Assembly: GCA_963774445.1 (NCBI GenBank)
Contig: CAVZFC010000022.1
Span: forward strand, 656,429-720,428
Source: CAVUQH01 sp963774445
GTDB taxonomy: Bacteria; Myxococcota_A; Polyangia; Haliangiales; Haliangiaceae
DNA length: 64,000 nt
Direction of reading: 5' to 3'
The notes under the pieces were generated by a model that saw only the letters and a program-made list of their open reading frames with translations, was not told the DNA's origin and searched no databases. Positions 1 through 11,816 of this stretch are shown piece by piece; positions within the stretch are counted from its first letter, which is position 1, and every line of letters starts with the position of its first letter. The translations under genes and the position numbers were made by a program.

Positions 1-1969
1 TGCCCTTGTCGTCGCTGGCGTTGGCCGCGGCCTGGTCGGCCTGCTCCTCGATCGCCTGGGCCAGCGCCTCGCCCATCTGCGCGTGCTGGTTCTGCCGTTC
101 GGCGATGGCGCCCAGGGCCTGGGCGCGGGCCGTGTCGTCACCCTGTTGGGCGGTGGTGGTGCGGTCGCGGGTCTCGGACTGGTCGTGGAGCAGCTGCTGA
201 AGGTGCTCGATCAGCGAGAAGAACAGCTTGCGCAGCTCCTCCAGCCGCTTGCGCCCGGTCTCGGCGTGCTCGCGGATCGACGCCGGCGACGGGTGCCGCG
301 AGGCCAACAGCGTGGCCAGGGCGTCGAGCTCGGTGGCGGCCTGACCGCGCAGCTCTTCGGCATGGGCCAGGCGCGCCTTTTGCGCCTGGATCGCCTGGGC
401 GGCCTTGGGGTCGGGGGCGGCGGGCGCCTGGCCGGGCTGCGTTTGTCCCGCTTGCCCCGACTGAGCCTGCTGCTGCGCTTGTTGCTGCGCCTGCGCGAGC
501 TGCGCCGCCTGCGCCTCGACCTTGGACGACTCCTCGGTGATGAGCCCCTTCATCCGCTCGAGCCGGTCGCGGTTCTGCGCCACCGCGTCGCCCAGCGCGC
601 GCTCGCGCTCGGCGCTGGTCATCTCCACCTTCGCGGCATCATTAGGCGGCGTGGTCAGCGCGACGATCTGTTGCTGCGTGGCGTAGGCGATGTCGATCAG
701 CGAGCGCAGATCGGCGAAGCGCTCGAGCGCCCCGGCCAGCGCGACCAGCGCGTCGAGCTGCTTCTGGGTGGCCACGTCGAGCTGAGAGGCGAGCACCGCG
801 CTACGCGCGTCGTTCATCGCCGTCTCGGCATCGGCGACCAGCGGCGCCGCCTGCTTGGCGATCTGGATCATCTTGGCCGCCTCGGGCGAGGTGCCCTTGT
901 CGCCGGTGTCGTGCCCGGCGGCGGCCTCGAGCCGAGCGCGGATCTCGCCGGTGCGCGAGGCCAGGCTGGCCTGCTCGGCACCCAGATGCTCGGGCGTCAG
1001 CCACGCCGGCGCCTTGGCCGGCGCGCCGTCGGCGCCGGGCTTCTCGCTGCGCACGGTCAACCCGCCGGCCTTGCCCAGCTGCGCCAGCGCCGCGGTCTGG
1101 CCGGCCAGGATCTTTTCGTCCTGGGCGATTCCGCGCAGCACCTGGGTCGGATCTTCCAGCTGTTCGCGCGCCCGCTTGAGGCCGGCCAGCGCCGCGTCGC
1201 CGCGCAGGTGCGCGCGGTCGCCCTGCAGCTTGCGCAACAGGCGCCCGGTGTCGGCGATGTCCATGCGCGCCGATGCCAGGTAGTGCTCGAGGTTGGTCAG
1301 CTGGATGATGCGCGTCGCCTCCTTGGGCTGGCGGTCCTTCTTCGGCTTTTGCTCCAGTAGCGAGCGCTCGTCGCCCGACAAATCCAGCACGGTCGAGGCG
1401 TCGGCGCCGAGCGTCCGCTCGTGCACCTCGATGGCGTCGTATTCGTCCGAGAGCGCGTTGGCACCGCCGCCGTCGTCGCCCTTGCCGCGTTCCAACAGCT
1501 GGCGGATCGAGTCGCGCACGCCGCGCTGATCTTCGATCAACCGGTCGAGCCGGGCTTCCAGGCCGCGGCCGTCCTTGTTCATTCGGTCGGCCAGCACCCG
1601 GGCGCGCGCCAGCACCAGCTGCAGGTTGGCGCGGGCGTCCTTGGCGTCCGGCTTCTTGTGGACCGCGTCGCGGAACCAGCTGGCGGCCTCCTTCAGCTCG
1701 GCCAGAGACGCCTTGGGATCGGAGGCGTCGAGCGACTCGGACTTGCCAGCGTGGGCCATGCCCAGATCGAAGGCAGCGCGGTAGCGCAGCTCGGGATCGG
1801 GGCCGGCCTGGTCGCGGGCGTCGAGTAGCGCGGTTGCCGCTTCGTCCCAGTCGCCTTTTTGCAGGGCGGCGACGCCGTCGTTGTAGCGGACTCGCGGCAG
1901 CGACGCATCGCCCTGGGTGCACGCCGACGCCGCACACACGAGCAGCATCAGGCGCGTCCGGCCGATCAT
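1..1969 (-). CDS. BatC/TPR-like coiled-coil lipoprotein of the Bat operon, 3' end outside window
   Basis: An open frame runs from an ATG at 1969 to the window edge, at least 656 residues, with no stop. The product begins with a signal peptide and a lipobox-like ASAC at residues 14-17, so it is probably an exported lipoprotein. The next ~120 residues are helical and TPR-like (a run reading VAALQKGDWDEAATALLDA). The rest is charged, Gln/Ala-rich and coiled-coil-like, with a QQQAQQQAQ stretch, and is still coiled coil at the window edge. Its ATG overlaps the batB stop (ATGA, 1966-1969), so it is translated with the Bat genes. Position after batB matches the TPR protein (BatC) of other Bat operons. 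It is unusually long for BatC, so the name is positional; the exact role is unknown. Confidence 0.8.
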   Translation of the reverse strand, partial: MIGRTRLMLLVCAASACTQGDASLPRVRYNDGVAALQKGDWDEAATALLDARDQAGPDPELRYRAAFDLGMAHAGKSESLDASDPKASLAELKEAASWFRDAVHKKPDAKDARANLQLVLARARVLADRMNKDGRGLEARLDRLIEDQRGVRDSIRQLLERGKGDDGGGANALSDEYDAIEVHERTLGADASTVLDLSGDERSLLEQKPKKDRQPKEATRIIQLTNLEHYLASARMDIADTGRLLRKLQGDRAHLRGDAALAGLKRAREQLEDPTQVLRGIAQDEKILAGQTAALAQLGKAGGLTVRSEKPGADGAPAKAPAWLTPEHLGAEQASLASRTGEIRARLEAAAGHDTGDKGTSPEAAKMIQIAKQAAPLVADAETAMNDARSAVLASQLDVATQKQLDALVALAGALERFADLRSLIDIAYATQQQIVALTTPPNDAAKVEMTSAERERALGDAVAQNRDRLERMKGLITEESSKVEAQAAQLAQAQQQAQQQAQSGQAGQTQPGQAPAAPDPKAAQAIQAQKARLAHAEELRGQAATELDALATLLASRHPSPASIREHAETGRKRLEELRKLFFSLIEHLQQLLHDQSETRDRTTTAQQGDDTARAQALGAIAERQNQHAQMGEALAQAIEEQADQAAANASDDKG

Positions 1970-2987
1970 CGCGACCTCCGCGCGGCGCCGCCCAGCCAGA
2001 CCGCCGCCATCAGACAGATGAGCGCCCCCAGCACGAACCACGGGTACTCTTCCCGCGGGACCCGGCGGGTCTCGCGGTCGGCGTCGGCGCGTACCAACGG
2101 CTGGATGTTGTCACTCACGATCGACTCGAGATCCAGGGCCGCGGTACCCGCGGGGACGTAGGCGCCTTTGGTGGTCATTGCCAGCTTGCGCAACAGCTTG
2201 CCGTCGAGGCGCGAGACTACCGGCTTGCCGGTGCTCTTGTCGATCAGTGGCTCGGGCGCGCCGGTCTTTTCGTTGGGGATCTCGATCTCGCTGCCCTTCT
2301 CGCTGCCGAAGCCGATCGAGATGATGCGGATGCCGGCGTCGGCCGCCGCCTTGGCCGCGTCCTCGGGGTACGAGTCGTGGTCTTCGCCGTCGGTGATGAG
2401 CAGGATCATGCGCGAGCCGCTGCCGTCGCCGAACGCCTTGATCGCGGCGCGGATCGCCTCGCCGATGCGGGTGCCGCCCAGGCCGATGCTGTCGGGCGAC
2501 GCGCCCTCGAGAGCCATGCGGAAGAAGCCGTAGTCGGTGGTCAGCGGCGACATCAGTGACGCGCGCCCGGCAAAGGCGATCAATCCGAAGCGGTTGCCGC
2601 GCATCTCGCCGACCAGCTCGCGCACCTCGGCCTTGGCCCGGGCCAGCCGGTTGGGCGGGGCATCGGTGGCGAGCATGCTCTTGGAGACGTCGAGCACGAC
2701 CATGATGTCGGCCGACGTGCGTGAGGCGTCGACGCTCTCGGTGGCGCCGGTCAACTGCGGCCGCATCAGCGCCAGCACGCCTAGGAGCAGGGTGGCGAAG
2801 ATCAGTCCCAGCCGGCTCAGCTCGGCGGCCAGCGACGGCGCCGCCGCCAGGCGCCCGGCCATGTGCGCCGAGACGAAGCGCGAGAGGCGCTGGCGACCGT
2901 GCAGGCGCAGCCAGCCGATGGCGATCACCAGCGCGATCGCCAGCCAGATCAGGTGCACCCGCTCGGGGTATTTCCAGGAAAGGTCGA

Positions 2988-2991
<4 letters not shown>
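1966..2991 (-). CDS. batB: BatB-like von Willebrand factor A domain membrane protein
   Basis: 341 residues: a TM segment near residues 12-28, a second near 55-75, a VWA domain with an intact MIDAS (DVSKS, then a TDGEDH segment), and a C-terminal TM segment preceded by REEYPWF, a signature of BatB proteins. Bat proteins form a membrane complex with MoxR-type ATPases; their role (aerotolerance, envelope stress) is known only in outline. Two GTG starts are possible, at 3006 and 2991. I chose 2991: a GGAGG lies 8 bases upstream (3004-3000) and the GTG overlaps the batA stop as GTGA, the pattern seen through this operon. Starting at 3006 would add five residues. Confidence 0.9.
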
Positions 2992-4015
<1,024 letters not shown>

Positions 4016-4019
<4 letters not shown>

Positions 4020-5073
4020 GCCGCGTCCGCCTCCTCGGTAGTCGCTTCGGGCCTTGCCTCCGGTGGCTCCTCGGCGCGCGGGCGGGTCTCGTCGATGAAG
4101 CGCCGGGCGCGGGCCAGCGCGTCGGTCGATTCGGTTGCGTCGGGCCGGTGCCCGGCGAACTTGACCCGGTCACAGCTGTCGAGGAACTCGCCCAGCAGCA
4201 CGCGGTGCTCGGGGCCGATGACCTGGCGGTCGCGGGCGACACGCAAGAACTCCTCGCTGGTCAGCTCGGGCGCGCGGATGGCGTAGCGGCGCTCGACGTA
4301 CTCGCGGACCGTCGCCGACAGCTCGATGTACCACGCGTCGATGCCGGCGCCTTCGGGCACGCCGAGCGTCTCGAGCTTGGTCAGGCGGGCGGTCGCCAGG
4401 AGGTACGGGTCGATCTCGGCGGGGCGGCGATGGCGGCGGCGCCAGAAGATGATCCCGAGGATCAGGCCAGCCAGCGCCAGCACGCCGGCGCCGACGGCAA
4501 ACGGCCAGAACAGCGGGCTGCGCGGCGGCCGCGCCTCGAGGGTGCCGCGCGGGGGGCGCAGCTTCTGATCGAGCTCGCTGTCGGCCAGCACCGGCTGGAC
4601 CTCGAGCGCCACCTCTTCGGTCTCGAGGTCGCGCACGCCGGCGACCCCGGCATCGCCGCCGGCCTGACCGGGGCGCTCGTCGAGGTACTCGACCCGCAGC
4701 GGTGGGATCCGCTGCTTGCCGCTCATCGGCGCGTCGAGCACGTAGGTCTGGCTGGTCACGGTGCCGCCGCTCTGCGTGGTCTCGGAGCGCGGGGTGAAGC
4801 GGACGATGGAGAAGCGGCCCAGCGCCTCGCCGAACTGCGGCATCTCCACGGTGACGCCGGCCTCGGCCTCGACCTTCAGCGTCAGGGTGATCGGATCGCC
4901 GAGCAGCGGCTTGGCCGGGGTGACCTTGACCGTCGCCTTGACCGGCCCGTTCTCCGAGGTGTGCTCGACATACTCGGTGCCGTCCGCGGTCGCATCGCCG
5001 CTCTTCTGGTTCGCCTTCTTCTCGCCACCGTGGCAGGCAGCCAGCGCGCAGGCCAGCGTCAGCGCGACGGCCT

Positions 5074-5077
<4 letters not shown>
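4016..5077 (-). CDS. BatD/DUF4381-like lipoprotein with single membrane helix
   Basis: 353 residues starting at ATG 5077, which overlaps the stop of the DUF58 gene (ATGA). A signal peptide ends in the lipobox LAAC (residues ~15-18). Residues ~45-190 form a beta-rich Ig-like domain with the KPLLGDPITLTLKV pattern of BatD-like oxygen-tolerance proteins. A TM helix (FAVGAGVLALAGLILGIIFW) is followed by a basic stop-transfer RRRHRR and a cytoplasmic helical DUF4381-like domain (SATVREYVERRYAIRAPELTSEEFL split over ~60 residues). An in-frame extension upstream to 5566 is antisense-like low-complexity sequence and was rejected. Its position between DUF58 and batA fits the usual Bat gene order. Confidence 0.88.
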
Positions 5078-6057
<980 letters not shown>

Positions 6058-6068
6058 CGGGCGCCCCG

Positions 6069-7055
<987 letters not shown>

Positions 7056-7089
7056 GTCCTTCGCTCCAAACCAAATACATTTGTAGTTC

Positions 7090-7103
7090 CGCTGAGTTCA
7101 GCG
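7090..7103. promoter_or_regulatory. Palindrome in the divergent moxR / sugar dehydrogenase spacer
   Basis: CGCTGA-GT-TCAGCG is a perfect 6-bp inverted repeat with a 2-bp centre, 35 bp upstream of the moxR ATG. Its size and place suggest an operator or a leader hairpin for the Bat operon. No clear -10/-35 pair was found beside it, so function is inference. Confidence 0.35.
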
Positions 7104-7219
7104 AGGGTTGGTGGTCATCTCAAAGGCGAGTGCCCATGTCAACTGGCGTCGGTGTGCGGCGTATTCCCGGCACGGCCAGAGGGCGCCGGATCGGGCGATC
7201 CGCGCTACCCTGCGGGCCG

Positions 7220-8467
7220 ATGAAAGTCGGCTGTATCGTCCTTTGTATAGGTGCGCTCGCGGCGTCGGCCTGCGGCCAGTCGCGGCGCGAGCGCGCAGAG
7301 CCCCCGCGAGAAGATGCCGATTCACCGCCGCCCGTGATCGCGGACACGCCCGGCGACGCCGCGTCGCCCGCACCGACGGCCCCCGTCGCCGGCGATCCCA
7401 CCCTCGGCGCGCCGCCCGCCGAGCTGGCCGCCACGCTGGAGCTGCGCCCGGTGATGCGCGGCTTCGATCGCCCGGTGGCGCTGGAGGTCGCGCCCGGCGA
7501 CACCGGCGGGCGGATGTACGTGGTCGAGCAGCGCGGGCGAATCTGGGTGGTCGAGGGCGGCAAGAAGGTCGGCGCGCCGCTGATCGATCTGCGCGGCACG
7601 CTGGCTCGCGGCAACGAGCAGGGACTGCTGGGGCTGACGTTCCACCCGGATTTCGCCAAGAATCGCAAGCTGTACATCGACTACACCGATCGCGACGGCA
7701 AGACCCACGTGGTCGAGCACCAGGTCGACGCTAGCGGCCGCGCGCTGGTCGCCGGCAGCGCCCGCGAGCTGTTCTCGATCGCGCAGCCGTTCTCCAACCA
7801 CAACGCCGGCGATCTGGAGTTCGCGCCGGACGGCACGTTGTGGGTCGGCCTGGGCGACGGCGGCGCCGGCGGCGATCCAATGGGCAACGGCCAGAACCCC
7901 AAGGCGCTGCTGGCCGGCATGCTGCGCATCGACGTCGACACGCCGGGCGCCAAACCGGAGATCGTGCTGAAGGGGCTGCGCAACCCGTGGCGCTACGCGT
8001 TCGACCGCAAGACCGGCGACCTCTACATCGGCGACGTCGGCCAGGACCAGTGGGAAGAGGTCGACGTCGTCCCCGCCGGCGTCACCGGCCTCAACCTGGG
8101 CTGGAACCGGATGGAAGGGTTGCACTGCTACAAGCCCAAGCGCGACTGCGATCGCACCGGACTCACGCTGCCAGTTGTGGAGTACAGCCACAAAGAGGGC
8201 TGCTCGGTGACCGGCGGCGAGGTCTACCGCGGCAAGGCCATCCCTGCGCTCGACGGGGTCTACTTCTACGCCGACTACTGCCCGCCCAGCCGCATCCGCA
8301 GCTTCCGCTGGTCCAAGGAGGGCGGCGTCCGCGATCACTGGAACTGGAGCGCTGCGCTCAACCCGGGCGGCAAGATCGCCGAAGTTTCGTCCTTCGGCAC
8401 AGGCGCCGCGGGCGAGCTGTACGTAGTCTCGCTGCGCGGGACGATCTACCAGATGGTCGCGCGCTGA
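7220..8467 (+). CDS. PQQ-type soluble aldose (sugar) dehydrogenase-like lipoprotein
   Basis: 415 residues. ATG 7220 gives a signal peptide with lipobox ASAC (residues ~16-19), then a Pro/Ala-rich linker (~25-70) and a six-bladed GSDH/HHIP-like beta-propeller. Family marks include RPVALEVAPG, RNPWRYAFD, GDVGQDQWEEV and a late GGEVYRG segment. Members of this family oxidise aldose sugars with PQQ in the periplasm, but many relatives of this type are not biochemically tested. An upstream in-frame start (7130) would put 30 Arg-rich residues before the signal peptide and was rejected. The next gene begins 1 base after the stop, so they are probably co-transcribed. Confidence 0.87.
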   Translation: MKVGCIVLCIGALAASACGQSRRERAEPPREDADSPPPVIADTPGDAASPAPTAPVAGDPTLGAPPAELAATLELRPVMRGFDRPVALEVAPGDTGGRMYVVEQRGRIWVVEGGKKVGAPLIDLRGTLARGNEQGLLGLTFHPDFAKNRKLYIDYTDRDGKTHVVEHQVDASGRALVAGSARELFSIAQPFSNHNAGDLEFAPDGTLWVGLGDGGAGGDPMGNGQNPKALLAGMLRIDVDTPGAKPEIVLKGLRNPWRYAFDRKTGDLYIGDVGQDQWEEVDVVPAGVTGLNLGWNRMEGLHCYKPKRDCDRTGLTLPVVEYSHKEGCSVTGGEVYRGKAIPALDGVYFYADYCPPSRIRSFRWSKEGGVRDHWNWSAALNPGGKIAEVSSFGTGAAGELYVVSLRGTIYQMVAR

Positions 8468-8468
8468 C

Positions 8469-9779
8469 GTGCTACCCGACGTACTGATCATCCTCGGGCT
8501 GATCCTCGTCAACGGCCTGTTCGCCGGCGCCGAGATCGCGGTGCTGACCGTGCGGCGCAGCCGGCTGCAGGAGCTGGTCGACCGCGGCAGCCGCCGGGCG
8601 CGCGCGGTGCAATGGCTGCGCGGCCAACCCGAGCGCTTCCTCGCCACCGTGCAGGTCGGCATCACCGTCGTCGGCGCGACCTCGGCCGTCTACGGCGGCG
8701 AGTTTCTGACCCAACGTCTGGCCGCCGCCCTGACCGATCTGGGCGTCGGCAGCCACGCCGACCACCTGGCGTTCATCCTGGTCGTCGGCTCGATCTCGTA
8801 CCTATCCCTGGTGCTCGGCGAGCTCGTGCCCAAGTCCCTGGCGCTGCGTCACGCCGCCCGCTACGCGACGATCGTAGGCCGGCCCCTGGTTGTGCTGTCG
8901 CAAGTCGCCCGCCCCCTGGTCTGGCTGCTCACCGCCAGCTCCAACGCCGTGCTGCGAGTGTTCCGCGACGAGACCAGCTTCACCGAGTCGCGCGTATCCC
9001 GCGACGAGCTGCGCAGCCTGGTCGAAGAAGCCGCCCAGACCGGCGCCATCGATCCCCACTCCAGCGAGATCGCCACGCGCGCCATCGGCTTCGGCCAGCT
9101 GACCGTCGGCCTGCTCATGGTGCCGCGCAGCGAGATCGACGCGCTGCCCCGGCGCGCCCCCACCGATGAGGTCAAGCGCGCGCTGCTCGAGCGCGGCCGC
9201 TCGCGCATGCCGGTCTACGACGGCACCCTGGACAACGTCCTGGGCTACGTCATCGCCAAAGACGTCCTGGCGCTGTCGTGGGAAGCACCCCTGATCATCC
9301 TCGAAGATATCGTGCGGCCGATCCTCCTGGTTCGCTACGACACCCTGGCCACCGACGTCCTCCGCGAGCTACAAAAGCGCCGCACCCAGCTGGCCCTCGT
9401 GCGCGACGACCAGAACGAAGTGATCGGCCTGGTCACCGCCGAGGACATCGTCGAAGAGCTCGTCGGCGAGATCTTCAGCGAAGACGAAGTCGCCCCGATC
9501 CGCAAACAACAAGACGGCAGCGTCCTCGTCCGCGGCACCGTCCCCATCCGCGAAGTCAACCGCGAGCTAGACCTCGAGCTCCCCCAGGGCGACACCTGGA
9601 CGACCATCGCCGGCCTCGTCACGGCGCTGGCCGACATGATCCCCGAGCCCGGCTGGACCGGCACCGCCCCCGACGGCACCACCATCGAAGTCCTCGAAGC
9701 CAGCAGCCGCCGCGTCCTCCTCGTCCGCCTCCGCCCCAAAGACGTGAAGCCCCCACCACCGCCAGCCTCCCCGACCTGA
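8469..9779 (+). CDS. CNNM/CBS/CorC (hemolysin C-like) membrane protein
   Basis: 436 residues from a GTG one base after the previous stop. The N-terminal CNNM/DUF21 domain (residues 1-~190) has three or four hydrophobic helices and the conserved GAEIAVLTVRRSRL and LGELVPKSLALR segments. Two CBS motifs follow (~205-325), with MVPRSEIDALPR and the closing EDIVEELVGEI. A CorC_HlyC domain (~340-425) and a Pro-rich tail end the protein. Family members take part in Mg2+/Co2+ or Na+ transport or resistance; the hemolysin name is historical. It is followed by a 393-bp spacer containing four palindromic repeats. Confidence 0.92.
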   Translation: MLPDVLIILGLILVNGLFAGAEIAVLTVRRSRLQELVDRGSRRARAVQWLRGQPERFLATVQVGITVVGATSAVYGGEFLTQRLAAALTDLGVGSHADHLAFILVVGSISYLSLVLGELVPKSLALRHAARYATIVGRPLVVLSQVARPLVWLLTASSNAVLRVFRDETSFTESRVSRDELRSLVEEAAQTGAIDPHSSEIATRAIGFGQLTVGLLMVPRSEIDALPRRAPTDEVKRALLERGRSRMPVYDGTLDNVLGYVIAKDVLALSWEAPLIILEDIVRPILLVRYDTLATDVLRELQKRRTQLALVRDDQNEVIGLVTAEDIVEELVGEIFSEDEVAPIRKQQDGSVLVRGTVPIREVNRELDLELPQGDTWTTIAGLVTALADMIPEPGWTGTAPDGTTIEVLEASSRRVLLVRLRPKDVKPPPPPASPT

Positions 9780-10172
9780 CAACATCACCGCCCCACCTCG
9801 GCCCGCCCCGAATTCGCGGAACGTCCCGCACGCTCCCTTCTCCCCGCTAACCCAACTCCTCCCCGTTCACCCTTCGACTACGTCCGCGCTTTGCGCGAAC
9901 TTCGCTCAGGGTGAGCGGGGATGAGGAGCGGGAACAACTGGGGCACCCTTCGACTGCGTCCGCGCTTTGCGCGGACTTCGCTCAGGGTGAACGGGGGGAA
10001 GGGGAGGGGCGGTGGGGCACCCTTCGACTGCGTTCGCGCTTTGCGCGGACTTCGCTCAGGGTGAGCGGGGAGGAGGATCGGGAACGACTGGGGCACCCTT
10101 CGACTGCGTCCGTGCTTTGCGCGGACTTCGCTCAGGGTGAGCGGGGAAGCGGGGGTGGGGAGGGAGCGGGGG
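9780..10172. repeat. Spacer with four 47-bp palindromic repeats at ~75-bp period
   Basis: Near-identical 47-bp units lie at 9868-9914, 9944-9990, 10018-10064 and 10094-10140, spaced 76, 74 and 76 bp. Each begins CACCCTTCGACT and ends CTCAGGGTGA, and holds an internal hairpin: GTCCGCGC, a 3-base TTT loop, then GCGCGGAC, with one or two base changes among copies. The intervening ~28 bp are G-rich (AGCGGGG...) and vary. The array sits between two convergent genes, so it could act as a bidirectional terminator or be a REP/MITE-like element. A single degenerate relative (TTTCGACAAGCTCAGGGCGA) lies at 61628-61647. No coding sequence was seen in the spacer. Confidence 0.8.
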
Positions 10173-11783
10173 TTACGGGATGCCGAAGATGTCCCAGGCG
10201 GGGGTGTGGTTGTTTTCGTCGGCGGGCTGGTTCCACAGGTAGAGGGCCGGGTAGGTGTGGGTGCCGGTTTCGTCGACGACGACGGGGGCGATGTAGAGCT
10301 GGGGGTTGCCGGCGGGGCTGCGGGTGGAGGAGAAGGTCAGCCAGTAGTAGTGCTTGCTGTTGGCGGCGCTGACTTCGGGCGCCCACTTGGGCCAGCTGTT
10401 GGTGACGCCGGGGCTGGTTTTGCCGCTGCAGGTGGGCGGGTCGTTGGCGGCCAGGCGGATCGGGGTGCCGCCGGTGGAGTCGATGATGTAGACCTCGGCC
10501 TGGGCGTTGTTGTAGCTCGACTGGCCGGCGGCGACGCGGTTGAAGGCGACGAACAAATCGTCGGGGGACCAGGTCGGGTAGTACTCGTTGTAGGCGGCGT
10601 CGCTGGCGCCGCTGATCAGGGCCATGGTGCCGCCGGCCTTGTTGCCGTAGGGGACGATGGCGAGGTCGCCGTTCTGTACGGTGACGCCGGCGCCGACGTC
10701 GGGTGACGAGACGTAGAGGATGTTGTCGCTCTGGTGGGCGAACGAGGCGTAGGCGGCCGGGTTGGCGTCGCCGTTGCGCGCGATGACGCCCCAGCCGGTG
10801 TCCTGGTCGGTCGAGGTTGCCTCGAGGTCGGTCCAGGTGATCTCGAACTTGTTGTTGACCGGGAACATGGTCAGCGCGACGTGGTCCCCGCTGGCCCAGT
10901 GGTTGCGCGAGAACGCGGGGAGCTCCTGGTTCTGCCGGTTCATCAGCGTTTGCGCGGATGCCGACACGAACGGCGCGGTGCCCTTGGTGCCGTCGGCGGT
11001 GAGCAGGCCGAAGGTCGCCGGATTGCCGTTGCCCGCCTCGGGGCTGGCGGAGAAGCCGACGTAGATGCCGTCGGGTGACGACGAGTGGCAGCCGACGCAG
11101 GCGGTGCTGGCGTCGGCGGGGCGGACGATGTCCTGCACGCTCTCGTCGCCGATGCGGAAGCCGCGCAGGCCGGTGCCGCCGGAGGTCGTCCAGTAGACGA
11201 CGGCGCCGGGTGCGGTGACCGGGGCGATGGCGATGTCGCCGCTCGACCCCTTCGACGGGCCGGCGGTTAGCACGCTGCCGTCCCAGGCGGCGCCGCGCAC
11301 GGTCACGGTGATCGGGGCGTCAACGATGTGCGCGGCCAGGCCCTGCCAGATCGTGGCCGGCATGGTCCAGGTGGTGGCGGTGGTGTAGACGACCAGGTCG
11401 TTGACCTCATTGGCCGCCGACAGCCGCAGCTCGAACAGGTTTTGTCCGCTGCCCGGGATCCAGCTGAAGCGCGGGCGCAGCCAGTTCTTGGGGAACAGGG
11501 TGCCGACCTCGGGTTCGATCAGGCACGGTCCGCCCGACGGGTCGCCGGACGTCGGATCGCCGAAGAGGCCTGGTCCATCTCCCGGCGCGCCGGTGTCGAC
11601 CACGGGATCGGTGGGGAAGTCGTCGTACGGGCCCGCGAACGCGTCGGGCAAGCCGTTCGTCGGCGCGTCGACCCCGGCGCTGCCGCCGTCGCCGTCGCCA
11701 GAGGCGCCACCTCCGCAGTCGCAGCCGCCGAATACCAGTGCGCCAATCGCGACGAGCCAGGCTAAACGCGCCATGGCCCGCAT
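10173..11783 (-). CDS. Large lipoprotein with TolB/PD40-like propeller and a CxxCH motif
   Basis: 536 residues (an ATG at 11774 is an alternative start). Signal peptide with lipobox-like GGC, then an Asp/Gly-rich linker (residues ~22-85) typical of myxobacterial surface lipoproteins. The rest is beta-rich: an Ig-like part (RPRFSWIPGSGQNLFELRLS) and PD40/TolB-like blades (YYPTWSPDDLFVAFNR, NSWPKWAPEVS). One ACVGCHSSSPDG sequence gives a CxxCH haem c-type motif at ~232-236, in the context usual for such WD40-like proteins. Whether haem is bound is not shown. It is convergent with the gene at 8469 across the repeat array. Function unknown. Confidence 0.78.
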   Translation of the reverse strand: MRAMARLAWLVAIGALVFGGCDCGGGASGDGDGGSAGVDAPTNGLPDAFAGPYDDFPTDPVVDTGAPGDGPGLFGDPTSGDPSGGPCLIEPEVGTLFPKNWLRPRFSWIPGSGQNLFELRLSAANEVNDLVVYTTATTWTMPATIWQGLAAHIVDAPITVTVRGAAWDGSVLTAGPSKGSSGDIAIAPVTAPGAVVYWTTSGGTGLRGFRIGDESVQDIVRPADASTACVGCHSSSPDGIYVGFSASPEAGNGNPATFGLLTADGTKGTAPFVSASAQTLMNRQNQELPAFSRNHWASGDHVALTMFPVNNKFEITWTDLEATSTDQDTGWGVIARNGDANPAAYASFAHQSDNILYVSSPDVGAGVTVQNGDLAIVPYGNKAGGTMALISGASDAAYNEYYPTWSPDDLFVAFNRVAAGQSSYNNAQAEVYIIDSTGGTPIRLAANDPPTCSGKTSPGVTNSWPKWAPEVSAANSKHYYWLTFSSTRSPAGNPQLYIAPVVVDETGTHTYPALYLWNQPADENNHTPAWDIFGIP

Positions 11784-11816
11784 CCTACCACCGGCGCCCC
11801 CTGCGCCCGCGCAGAA

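Noticed and set aside
83..1360. Long plus-strand frame (425 residues), Leu/Gly/Arg-rich
   Set aside because: It is antisense to the TPR/coiled-coil gene at 1-1969, whose codons give normal protein sequence; the plus frame is compositional shadow of high GC.
9868..10140. CRISPR array
   Set aside because: Spacers are similar to each other and G-rich, units are palindromic on two levels, only four copies, and no cas genes are near.
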